Source: Portulaca oleracea (taxonomy: Eukaryota > Streptophyta > Magnoliopsida > Caryophyllales > Portulacaceae). From it: 64,000 nt of DNA. Below, one piece after another: positions 9,307 through 19,827 of the stretch; within the stretch, counting starts at the first letter, position 1; each line of letters begins with the position of its first letter. A program made the translations under genes and the position numbers. Below the pieces are notes generated by a model. That model saw only the letters and a program-made list of their open reading frames with translations, was not told where the DNA came from and did not search any database. Location of the stretch: contig CM055876.1 of NCBI GenBank assembly GCA_029582165.1, positions 22,099,001-22,163,000 on the forward strand, read 5' to 3'.

Positions 9307-10154
9307 TGATGCATATCATACTTCAATGCATCAAGAGGAACCTCTTAAAGACATCACAAACCTACTACAACTCATTTCAAGTGGTTTCTCACACGACATC
9401 ACGGGTATCTCCTACACTAAGAGATTTTTGAGCTCCTTATCTCAAGAGTCTTGAAGTTCTCATTCAGCCATATGATAGAGCTATTCTTTATGTACATTTT
9501 GGCTTTTGAATCTTTAGTATTGGAGTTATATTTTAGGAAATATTGTATTTTCTTTAAAGTGATGTAATGTGTGAGTGGGATGATGTAAGCCCTTAAGGGG
9601 CCTTTTCTTGGTGGGAGGTGACACCTAAAGGGAGGGATTCTACTATAAATACCCCCTTAGGTCCTTTGTAAGATACATCTCATTCATATTGAAAATAAAC
9701 ACAAATCTCTCTAAAGTTGCTGTGCTTTAGTTTTCTCTCTAGTTTTGGCTAGAATTCGAAATCCCTTTGGGTTTTCGTGTGGAATCTTCTCTTCTAATCC
9801 AAGATTGAGCATTCTTGGGTGGTGTAAAGGAGGAGTAGGAGCTCTTGAAGATTATGGTGTGGCTGTAGCAATTGGAGAGGCTTCGTTGCTCATTCTATCA
9901 AGTTCTTTTTCACGTCTCTAGTTTGGTTCTTTTCAATTGGTACATTTTTGGTTTTATCTTTTGAATTCTCTTGATTGTCATGCATGTCTAATCATTAGAA
10001 CTCTCGTTTGAGCCTTCCATAATTTGTTCCTTTCATTCACATTCCATTCGTTCCATTCGTTTTTGAGGTTTCAACAATCACAAGTTCTATCTTGTGAACG
10101 ATCGTTTTCTTTCATTTCGTGTATGATGGATTGTTTTTGATTCATTAAGCATCA
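9307..10154 (+). repeat. 5' LTR of E2 (848 bp)
   Basis: TGATGCATATC to ATTAAGCATCA; one substitution (TAAGC for TATGC) in the terminal repeat. It shares the ACTATAAATACCCCC promoter variant with E4, whereas E1 has TTATAAATAGACCCCC. Confidence 0.95.
9644..9651 (+). promoter_or_regulatory. TATA box, E2 5' LTR
   Basis: TATAAATA before CCCCCTTAGG; inferred core promoter. Confidence 0.55.
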
Positions 10155-10158
10155 AAAG

Positions 10159-10170
10159 TGGTATCAGAGC
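10159..10170 (+). other. Primer-binding site of E2 (tRNA-iMet)
   Basis: TGGTATCAGAGC, 4 nt after the LTR. Confidence 0.9.
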
Positions 10171-10244
10171 TTAGTTTGTTGATACCCCTCGTGTTCTTGC
10201 ATGTTTTTACACCTTGGTTTCGTCCCATTTGTCACGCCACCCTA

Positions 10245-10262
10245 GAGTTCTTCCAAGAACTC
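10245..10262 (+). promoter_or_regulatory. Leader palindrome of E2
   Basis: GAGTTCTTCCAAGAACTC, identical to the copy in E1 and followed by the same 11-bp repeats. Candidate RNA dimerisation or packaging element (inference). Confidence 0.45.
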
Positions 10263-10399
10263 ATAAAGAACCCATCAAGAATTCATCAAGAATTCATAAA
10301 GAACCCCAAGCTCCACAAAGAACCCTAAAACCAAACACAAACCTACCCAAATCCGTCCTTACCCACGAGAGTTCTAATTTGACATCAAGATTGAATCAA

Positions 10400-12907
10400 A
10401 TGGAAGAGTCTCAATCTAGTTCACCTAAGAATGTCGACGTTATGAGGATGCAAATTGAGATGTTGCAAAAACAATTAAAGACCTATTTGGATTTGAATCG
10501 TGCTTTACAAAAGGAGTCTTTAAATGTTGATCAAGATGCTTCATATGGCACGCCTAGTCCATTCTCAAGAAGAGGTGAACGTTTTGATTTTAGAGTTGAA
10601 ATACCCGAATTTGATGGTAGTTTAGATCCGGAGGTATTTCTTGATTGGATTCAAACGGTTGAACGTGTGTTTGATTTGAAAGAAGTTAATGATGAGCTAA
10701 AAGTGAAGTATGAAGCATTGAAGTTGAGGAAGCACGCTTCTATTTGGTGGACTAACTTGCAAAAGAAACGCCAAGCAAAGGGGAAGGATAAGATTCGTTC
10801 ATGGGAGAAGATGAAGTCCAAATTACAAAGCAAATTCCTAACCCAAAGTTACGTCCAAGAAAACTATGTCAAACTTCAAAAGCTTGTTCAAGGATCCAAA
10901 TCGGTGGAAGAGTATACCAAAGAGTTTGAACATCTCCTTTGGCGTTGTGACTTGAAGGAGAATGAGCCACAAGTTTTGGTACGTTTTCTAATTGGTTTGA
11001 ATGATTGGATACGTAATGTTGTTGAGTTACATTCTTATCAATCGTTGGATGAATTAAGTACTTTGGCCTTGAAAGTAGAAAGGCAAAGGAAAGAAAGGGG
11101 GAAAGATACCATGAGAACGTACCCTACACAAGCCAAACCTTATACCACACGCCCACCTACCCAAACACAATACAAAACTCCACAAAATCAGCCCCCATCC
11201 TCCCAAAAATCCTACGGCAAAACCTCACAAAATCAGCCACAAAACCCCCCCTCTAAACCCCACGTCCAAGAATCAAGGACATTACCTCCAAGAAGATGTT
11301 TTAGGTGCCAAGGCTTGGGTCATATTGCATCCGAATGTCCTAACAAACGTGTAGTCTCTCTTATTGAATATCAAAGTGCTTTATATGTTGAACCAAGTTG
11401 CCATGAAAGTGAGTATGAAGAAGAGCAACTTGAGGAGGATGATGTTTGTGAAAAGGAAAATGTAGAAGAAGCGGATGATGGCGAATTACTTGTGTTGAGA
11501 AGGGCATTAAGCGTGGCTTCTACACCAAACGAATTGGAGCAACGTGAAACTATCTTCCATACTAGATGTACGGTTCAAGGGAAGGTATGTTCACTCATTA
11601 TTGATGGTGGTAGTTGTACTAATGCGGCTTCTACTATAACGGTTGAAAAATTGAAGTTGGAAGTAAGTTCTCATCCCTCTCCTTACAACATACAATGGTT
11701 GAGTCATGGGAAGGGTATAAAGATTGATAAACGTGTGCTTATATCTTTATCCATTGGAAAGAGTTATAAAGATCAAATATGGTGTGATGTAGTACCTATG
11801 GATGCTTGTCATATTTTGCTTGGGAGACCTTGGCTTTTTGATAGGTACGTCACACATGATGGGAGAATGAACACTTATTCCTTCACCATCAACAAGAAGA
11901 AGATCACATTGGCCCCATTGCCACCTTCTTCTATTATTCGGTCACCCCAACAAAAGGAGCAAGAAAAGGAGTCCAATATTGTTTCTTTGCTAAAAGCGGA
12001 TCAACATGAGTTTCATGAGCAAAAGGAGTTGATTTTGGCGAATTTGCAAGAGGAACAAGCTTCCCCAACTATTGAACACCCACGGCTTGCCCCCTTGATG
12101 AGGAGATTTGGTCATTTGTTTCCAAAAGACATGCCCCACGGCTTGCCACCAAGGAGGGACATCGAGCATAAGATTGATCTAATTCCGGGAGCTACATTAC
12201 CCAACAAGCAAGCATACCGAATGAACCCCAAAGAGTCTCAAGAAGTTCAAAAGCAAGTTGATGAGCTACTCCAAAAGGGTTTAATTCGTCCAAGTATGAG
12301 CCCATCCGCCGTTCCGGTGTTACTAGTTCCAAAGAAAGATGGTACTCAACGTATGTGCATGGATTGTAGGTCCATCAACAAAATCACCATCAAATATCGT
12401 TTTCCCATTCCACGTTTGGAGGATCTTCTTGATGAACTTTATGGAAGCGTTGTGTTTTCAATGATCGATTTGAAGAGTGGATATCATCAAATTCGCATAT
12501 GTGAAGGAGATGAATGGAAAACGGCTTTCAAAACCAAAGAAGGCTTATATGAATGGTTAGTGATGCCTTTCGGTCTAACAAATGCTCCTTCTACTTTCAT
12601 GAGGTTAATGAATCATGTATTGAAACCTTTGATTGGAAAGTGTGTTGTTGTATACTTTGATGACATACTTGTATATAGTAGAAGTGAGAATGATCATGTA
12701 AAGCATATAGAGCTAGTTTTGTATATCTTGAGAAAGAAAAGCTCTACGCCAACTTGGAGAAGTGCTCTTTCTTCTCACCCATGGTTGTCTTCCTTGGATA
12801 TGTGCTCTCCAAAGATGGAATCCACGTCGACCAAGAAAAGATCAAAGCTATCCAAGAATGGCCAACACCAACGAGTATACATGAGGTACGATCATTTCAT
12901 GGTTTAG
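10400..12907 (+). pseudogene. gag-pol: E2 gag-protease-RT, frameshifted near its end
   Basis: Chosen start is ATG 10400 (MEESQ), as in E1; the frame is also open upstream through the leader. One uninterrupted frame carries gag, an intact CCHC knuckle (CFRCQGLGHIASEC), acidic linker, protease (IIDGGSC) and RT to YFDD at 12653-12664. RT motif A reads FSMIDLKSG, with Met where the relatives have Lys. A 1-nt deletion near 12729 (CTTGAGAAAG for CTTGGAGAAAG) shifts the frame, and the last ~60 codons to 12907 are nonsense. Confidence 0.9.
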
Positions 12908-14361
12908 CTTCTTTCTATAGAAGATTTATCAAGAATTTCTCTACTATTATGGCTCCTATGACCGAATTGTTGAAGCAAAAGGAGTATTCTTGGAGTAAAA
13001 GCGCTCAATTGGCGTTTGAGAGCATCAAAGAAAAGTTGTGTAACGCACCTCTTCTAGTCTTGCTATGTTTTGACAAAGTATTTGAAGTAGAAGTGGATGC
13101 TAGTGGAGTTGGCATTGGTGCTGTCCTTACACAAGAGGGAAGGCCAATTGCTTATTTTAGTGAGAAGTTGAACGAGGCAAAGAGGAAGTATAGTACATAT
13201 GATAAAGAGTTCTATGCCATTATAAGAGCTCTTGAGCATTGGAGGCATTATTTGCTAAGTGGAGAGTTCATTCTTCATAGTGATCATGAAGCTCTCAAAT
13301 TCATCCAAGGCCAACATAAGCTTAACCCACGCCATGCCAAATGGGTCGAATTTATGCAAGCCTTTCAATTCCTGATCAAACACAAAGCCGGGCACTTGAA
13401 TAAGGGTGTCGATGCTCTTTCAAGAAGGTACTTACTTACATATATTCTTGATTCTAATGTTGCTGGATTTGAGCATATTAAAGATTTGTATCAAGATGAT
13501 CAAGATTTCAAAGAAGTGTATGTTTTGGCAAAGAAACATCCCCATGAAATGTTTCATATTGAAGATGGTTTCCCATTCAAAGGGAATCAATTATGTATAC
13601 TAAAGACTTCCTTGCGTGAATTGTTGATTCAAGAGGTCCATGGAGGTGCTTTGGCGGATCATTTTGGTATAGAGAAGACTTATTTGATGTTGAGAGATTA
13701 TTACTTTTGGCCAAGTATGGTGAAAGATGTTGAGCATATTGTGAAGAGATGTGGTACGTGCAATCTTGCCAAGTCACATGTGTTACCTCAAGGCTTATAT
13801 ACACCTCTACCTATCCCATATCATCCTTGGGAAGATGTGAGTTTAGACTTCGTTGTGGGTCTACCTCGAACTCAAAGAGGTAAAGATTCTATTATGGTGG
13901 TTGTAGATCGATTTTCAAAGATGGCACATTTTGTACCTTGCAACACTACATGTGATGCTACGAGAGTTGCTACTTTATACTTTGATGAGATTGTTAAGTT
14001 GCATGGTATACCCAGGACTATGGTGAGTGATAGAGACTCTAAGTTTCTAAGTCACTTTTGGGTTACTCTTTGGAAGAAGATGGGAACAAAGCTCAAATTT
14101 AGCACGGCATGTCATCCCCAAACGGATGGACAAACTGAAGTTGTCAACCGTACTTTGGGAGCCTTATTACGAGCTTTGGTGAGTAACGATAAGAAAAGTT
14201 GGGATACTTTGCTAAGTCATGCTGAATTTGCTTATAATCGGAGTCCAAATCGAGCTACAAAGTTATCTCCATTTGAAGTTGTGTATGGTAAGAACCCTCT
14301 CAAGCCCATGGATTTATCTCCTATATCTACATCAACTAAATTCAGTTTTAAAGCTAATTAA
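12730..14361 (+). pseudogene. pol: E2 RT end, RNase H and integrase core
   Basis: Correct frame after the deletion, open from about 12754 for 535 codons: RT connection ([15 protein letters not shown]), RNase H (VEVDASGVGIGAVL, HSDHEALKF), zinc-binding region (RCGTCNLAK) and integrase core with [13 protein letters not shown] and GQTEVVNRTLG. It ends at a 1-nt insertion (GCTAATTAAGAG) near 14359 that makes a TAA. Confidence 0.88.
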
Positions 14362-14635
14362 GAGAGTGGAGTAGATTAAGAAGTTACATGAGGAAGTTCG
14401 TGAAAAGATCATGAGGTATACTCAAAGGGTTGAAGAGAAGGTCAATCAAAAGAGGAAGAAGGTTATTTTCAAACCTGGAGACATGGTATGGATTCACCTC
14501 AAGAAAGAAAGGTTTCTAAATAGAAGAAAAGGGAAATTGAAACCAAGAAGTGATGGTCCTTTTGAGGTTATTGAGAAGATCGGGGATAATGCTTACAAGT
14601 TGAAGTTAGATGATGGTTATGAGGGAAGCTCTTAA
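14362..14635 (+). pseudogene. E2 integrase C-terminus, truncated
   Basis: Continues in the next frame with the Lys-rich helix and GDMVWIHLKKERF, GPFEVIEKIGDNAYKL. At 14620-14635 the codons for DDGYEGS run straight into LTR sequence (CTCTTAAAGACATC), where a deletion joined two GGAAG copies. The conserved CTFNVSDLKPYY segment and the CR-like tail are gone. Confidence 0.85.
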
Positions 14636-15441
14636 AGACATCACAAACCTACTACAACTCATTTCAAGTGGTTTCTCACATGACATCACGGGTATCTCCT
14701 ACACTAAGAGATTTTTGAGCTCCTTATCTCAAGAGTCTTGAAGTTCTCATTCAGCCATATGATAGAGCTATTCTTTATGTACATTTTGGCTTTTGAATCT
14801 TTAGTATTGGAGTTGTATTTTAGGAGATATTGTATTTTCTTTAAAGTGATGTAATATGTGAGTGGGATGATGTAAGCCCTTAAGGGGCCTTTTCTTGGTG
14901 GGAGGTGACGCCTAAAGGGAGGGATTCTACTATAAATACCCCCTTAGGTCCTTTGTAAGATACATCTCATTCATATTGAAAATAAACACAAATCTCTCTA
15001 AAGTTTCTATGCTTTAGTTTTCTCTCTAGTTTTGGCTAGAATTCGAAATCCCTTTGGGTTTTCGTGTGGAATCTTCTCTTCTAATCCAAGATTGAGCATT
15101 CTTGGGTGGTGTAAAGGAGGAGTAGGAGCTCTTGAAGATTGTGGTGTGGCTGTAGCAATTGGAGAGGCTTCGTTGCTCATTCTATCAAGTTCTTTTTCAC
15201 GTCTCTCGTTTGGTTCTTTTGAATTGGTACGTTTTTGGTTTTATCTTTTGAATTCTCTTGATTGTCATGCATGTCTAATCATTAGAACTCTCGTTTGAGC
15301 CTTCCATAATTCGTTCCTTTCATTCACATTCCATTCGTTCCATTCGTTTTTGAGGTTTCAACAATCACAAGTTCTATCTTGTGAACGATCGTTTTCTTTC
15401 ATTTCGTGTATGATGGATTGTTTTTGATTCTTTATGGATCA
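14625..15441 (+). repeat. 3' LTR of E2, first ~31 bp deleted (817 bp)
   Basis: Starts within the LTR at GAAGCTC. Ends TTTATGGATCA (two changes from TTATGCATCA), followed directly by the TSD CAACC. The 5' LTR minus 31 bp gives the observed length. Confidence 0.9.
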
Positions 15442-15446
15442 CAACC

Positions 15447-15499
15447 ACCTATGGCCGTTCAGCTTAACCAAGATTGAGTTCCTAGCATGTATAGAACAA
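15447..15499 (+). repeat. ~187-bp monomer 3, right part
   Basis: 53 bp of host DNA between E2 and E3. With 9166-9306 it makes a monomer of about 194 bp. Sequence similarity to the other monomers is weak here; the call rests on position and length. Confidence 0.45.
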
Positions 15500-15505
15500 C
15501 CTTTA
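15500..15505 (+). repeat. First 6 bp of monomer 4, containing E3 TSD
   Basis: CCTTTA. The last five bases, CTTTA, are duplicated at 33927-33931 across E3. The join CCTTTAGGTG matches the monomer start CCTTGAGGCA. Confidence 0.55.
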
Positions 15506-16352
15506 TGATGCATAATGAATCAAAACTAATCCATTATACACGAAATGAAAACGGATCGTTCACAAGTAAGAACTTGTGATTGTTGATTTCTCAAAGAAAC
15601 GAAGGAAACGAATGGAAATGATATGAAACGAAAGGCTTTGGACGAGAATTCTATTGATTATGACAAGAATGACAATCAAGAGAAACAAAGACTAATCAAA
15701 CGTACCAATCCAACGAAGAACAACACGATTTTGATGTAGAAACAAGATAGAACTTGGCAATGGAAACCTCCTTGATTGATATAGACACACCACAATCAAT
15801 TTGATATCCAACTCCTCCTTTACACCATCCAAGATTTCTCCCTCGATCGAAATCCCCTCAAGGAATCCGAATCCTAGCTAGAAATGCTAGAAACTAAAGC
15901 ATGACAACTTTAGAGAGAATTTGTGTTTATTATTCAATAGAATGAGATGTGTGTAATGAAGCACCCTAAGGGGTCTATTTATACTACAAATGCCCCCCCT
16001 TAGGCGTGTACAATCAAGAAACTAAGCCCCTTGAGGCTTACATCATCCTACACAAGTATGACATCATAAAGAAACAAGTAAACTATACTAGATTACATTT
16101 GATGATAACTCTCTCAATTCATATCCAAATTTAAAGATTCTTGAACCATATGAAAGCTCATTGAATGTAGATTAATCCACTCTAGGATGACTTCCATGAT
16201 AGCCTTATGGTTCTTGAGTTAGAGAGAAAATCATCATTCCTCCATGAATAAGACCACTCGAATGTAAACCCATTGTGATGGTTTCAAGCTCTTTGTTGAT
16301 GTAGCTTAGCATTTGACGCTCATGATGGAGATTTGAGACCCAATCTACATCA
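15506..16352 (-). repeat. 3' LTR of E3 (847 bp)
   Basis: On the minus strand it starts TGATGTAGATTGGG and ends GATTCATTATGCATCA. It lacks about 21 bp present in the partner LTR near 33400. Reverse TATA-like box at 15976-15983. Confidence 0.93.
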
Positions 16353-18506
16353 TTCCCCCCTAGTTGAAAAGAGTTTGCCCTCAAACTAGGAAGTTCTTCT
16401 CCTTCTTGATAGTAAGGTTTGAGATCACTTACATTGAAAGTGCAACTCCCTTCATAACCATCATCTAGTTTCAACTTATAAGCATTATCTCCGATCTTCT
16501 CAATGACTTCAAAAGGACCGTCACTTCTCGGTTTCAATTTCCCTTTTCTTCTATTCGGAAACCTTTCTTTCTTGAGATGTATCCATACCATGTCTCCAGG
16601 TTTGAAAATAACTTTCTTCCTCTTTTGATTGACCTTCTCTTCAATCCTTTGGGTATACCTCATAATCTTTTCACGAACCTCCTCATGTAACTTCTTAATC
16701 TCCTCCACTCTCTTACTAGCTTCAAAACTAAATTTAGTTGATGTAGACATAGGAGATAAATCCATAGGCTTGAGAGGGTTCTTACCATACACAACTTCAA
16801 ATGGAGATAACTTTGTAGCTCGATTTGGACTCCGATTATAAGCAAATTCAGCATGACTTAGCAAAGTATCCCAACTCTTCTTGTCCTTGCTCACCAAAGC
16901 TCGTAATAAGGCTCCCAACGTACGGTTGACAACTTCAGTTTGTCCATCCGTTTGTGGGTGACATGTCGTGCTAAATTTGAGCTTTGTACCCAACTTCTTC
17001 CATAATGTAATCCAAAAATGATTAAGGAATTTTGAATCCCTATCACTCACCATAGTCTTTGGAATACCATGTAGCTTCACAATTTCTTCAAAGTAGAGAT
17101 TTGCAACTTTAGTAGCATCATAGGTAGTATGCCAAGGAATGAAGTGTGCCATCTTCGAGAATCTATCAACAACAACCATAATAGAATCTTTCCCTCTTTG
17201 AGTCCTTGGTAGACCCACAACGTAGTCAAGGCTCACATCTTCCCATGGATGGTAGGGAATAGGTAGAGGCGTGTATAACCCTTGTGGTAGAACATGAGAC
17301 TTAGCAAGGTTGCAAGTCCCACATCTTTTTACAATATGCTCAACATCTTTGATCATGCTTGGCCAAAAATAATGATCTCTCATCATCAAATAAGTTTTCT
17401 CAATACCAAAGTGACTAGCTAGGGCTCCTCCATGAACCTCCATGATCAATAATTCACGCAAGCTACTCCTTGGAATACAAAGTTGATTTCCTTTAAAAAG
17501 AAACCCCTCTTCAATATGAAACATCTCATGTGGATGCCTCTTTGAGAGCTCAAATACTTCTTTGAAATCTTGATCTTCCTCATACAAATCTTTAATATGA
17601 TCAAATCCAACAGCTTTTGAATCAAGAATATGTGTAAGCAAGTACCTTCTTGAAAGAGCATCGGCACCTTTATTAAAATGCCCGGCCTTGTGTTTGATCA
17701 CAAATTGGAATGATTGCATGAACTCAACCCATTTGGCATGTCGTGGATTGAGTTTATGTTGCCCATGGACGTATTTGAGAGCTTCGTGATCACTATGAAG
17801 AATAAACTCTCCACTTAGTAGATAATGTCTCCAATGCTCAAGAGCTCGTATAATGGCATAGAACTCTTTGTCATACGTACTATACTTTCTCTTTGCTTCA
17901 TTCAACTTCTCACTAAAATAAGCAATTGGCCTTCCTTTTTGAGACAAAACCGCTCCAATACCAACTCCACTAGCATCCACTTCTACTTCAAATATTTTGT
18001 CAAAACATGGCAAGGCTAGAAGAGGTGCGTTGCATAACTTCTCTTTGATACTTTCAAACGCCCTTTCAGCACTTCTACTCCATTCAAACTCTTTATTTTT
18101 CAGCAACTCGGTCATAGGAGCCATAATAGTGCTAAAATTCTTGATAAATCTTCTATAGAAGGAAGCTAAACCATGAAATGATCGTACCTCATGGATAGAC
18201 GTTGGTGTAGGCCATTCGTGTATAGCTTTAATCTTTCCTTGATCCACTTGAATACCATCTTGTGATAGCACATATCCAAGGAAGACGACCTTGGGTGAGA
18301 AGAAGGAACATTTCTCCACGTTTGCGTAGAGCTTCTCTTTCTTCAAGATACACATGACTAGCTCTAAATGCTTTACATGATCAAGCTCACTCTTACTATA
18401 TATAAGAATGTCATCAAAGTACACTACTACACATTTGCCAATCAAAGGCTTCAATACATGATTCATTAAGCGCATGAATGTAGAAGGTGCATTAGTAAGA
18501 CCAAAT
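16205..18506 (-). pseudogene. pol: E3 RT C-terminal half, RNase H and integrase
   Basis: Open frame from the E4 insertion to a stop inside the LTR (about 765 codons of E3). It starts in RT at [15 protein letters not shown] and has YFDD at 18410-18421, RNase H (VEVDASGVGIGAVL, HSDHEALKY), the zinc-binding region (RCGTCNLAK), the core with [13 protein letters not shown] and GQTEVVNRTLG, and a GPF-type module. The last ~49 codons are within the LTR and read NDVDWVSNLHHERQ, a different tail from E1 and E4. The half-domain is undamaged except for losing its N-terminus to E4. Confidence 0.92.
16353..16366 (-). other. Polypurine tract of E3
   Basis: On the minus strand CAACTAGGGGGGAA immediately before the LTR start TGATGTAGAT. 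Confidence 0.75.
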
Positions 18507-19354
18507 AGATGCATATCATACTTCAATACATCAAGAGGAAGCTCTTAAAGACATCACAAACCTTCTACAACTCATTTCAAGTGGTTTCTCACATGACATC
18601 ACGGGTATCTCCTACACTAAGAGATTTTTGAGCTCCTTATCTCAAGAGTCTTGAAGTTCTCATTCAGCCATATGATAGAGCTATTCTTTATGTACATTTT
18701 GGCTTTTGAATCTTTAGTATTGGAGTTGTATTTTAGGAGATATTGTATTTTCTTTAAAGTGATGTAATATGTGAGTGGGATGATGTAAGCCCTTAAGGGG
18801 CCTTTTCTTGGTGGGAGGTGACGCCTAAAGGGAGGGATTCTACTATAAATACCCCCTTAGGTCCTTTGTAAGATACATCTCATTCATATTGAAAATAAAC
18901 ACAAATCTCTCTAAAGTTTCTATGCTTTAGTTTTCTCTCTAGTTTTGGCTAGAATTCGAAATCCCTTTGGGTTTTCGTGTGGAATCTTCTCTTCTAATCC
19001 AAGATTGAGCATTCTTGGGTGGTGTAAAGGAGGAGTAGGAGCTCTTGAAGATTGTGGTGTGGCTGTAGCAATTGGAGAGGCTTCGTTGCTCATTCTATCA
19101 AGTTCTTTTTCACGTCTCTCGTTTGGTTCTTTTGAATTGGTACGTTTTTGGTTTTATCTTTTGAATTCTCTTGATTGTCATGCATGTCTAATCATTAGAA
19201 CTCTCGTTGAGCCTTCCATAATTCGTTCCTTTCATTCACATTCCATTCGATCCATTCGTTTTTGAGGTTTCAACAAATCACAAGTTCTATCTTGTGAACG
19301 ATCGTTTTCTTTCATTTCGTGTATGATGGATTGTTTTTGATTCATTATGCATCA
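18507..19354 (+). repeat. 5' LTR of E4 (848 bp)
   Basis: First base is A instead of T (AGATGCATATC). Ends TTATGCATCA. Shares the CTCGTTGAGCC variant with its 3' partner. Confidence 0.93.
18844..18851 (+). promoter_or_regulatory. TATA box, E4 5' LTR
   Basis: TATAAATA before CCCCCTTAGG. Confidence 0.55.
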
Positions 19355-19358
19355 AAAG

Positions 19359-19370
19359 TGGTATCAGAGC
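19359..19370 (+). other. Primer-binding site of E4 (tRNA-iMet)
   Basis: TGGTATCAGAGC, 4 nt after the LTR. Confidence 0.9.
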
Positions 19371-19444
19371 TTAGTTTGTTGATACCCCTCGTGTTCTTGC
19401 ATGTTTTTACACCTTGGTTTCGTCCCATTTGTCACGCCACCCTA

Positions 19445-19462
19445 GAGTTCTTCCAAGAACTC
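19445..19462 (+). promoter_or_regulatory. Leader palindrome of E4
   Basis: GAGTTCTTCCAAGAACTC followed by 11-bp repeats, as in E1 and E2. Confidence 0.45.
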
Positions 19463-19602
19463 ATAAAGAACCCATCAAGAATTCATCAAGAATTCATAAA
19501 GAACCCCAAGCTCCACAAAGAACCCTAAAACCAAACACAAACCTACCCAAATCCGTCCCTTACCTACGTGAGTTCTAATATTTGACATCAAGATTGAATC
19601 AA

Positions 19603-19827
19603 ATAGAAGAGTCTCAATCTAGTTCACCTAAGAATGTCGACGCTATGAGGATGCAAATTGAGATGTTGCAAAAACAATTAAAGACCTATATGGATTTGAA
19701 TCGTGCTTTACAAAAGGAGTCTTTAAATGTTGATCAAGATGCTCATATGGCACGCCTAGTCCATTCTCAAGAAGAGGTGAACTTTTTGATTTTAGAGTTG
19801 AAATACCCGAATTTGATGGTAGTTTAG
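19603..19827 (+). pseudogene. gag: E4 gag N-terminus, start codon lost and frameshifted
   Basis: The start codon used in E1 and E2 is ATA here (19603-19605). The coding frame continues (EESQSSSPKNVDAMRM) to a 1-nt deletion near 19743 (GATGCTCATATG for GATGCTTCATATG), after which it ends at 19827. The next in-frame Met is near 19646. Confidence 0.85.

Larger units (their letters stand above)
9307..15441 (+). mobile_element. E2: CRM-type LTR retrotransposon, TSD CAACC
   Basis: Same family as E1, with TSD CAACC at 9302-9306 and 15442-15446. The 5' LTR is complete. A deletion across the integrase/3' LTR border removed the polypurine tract and the first ~31 bp of the 3' LTR. The coding region carries two single-base frameshifts. 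It could not move by itself now. Confidence 0.93.
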
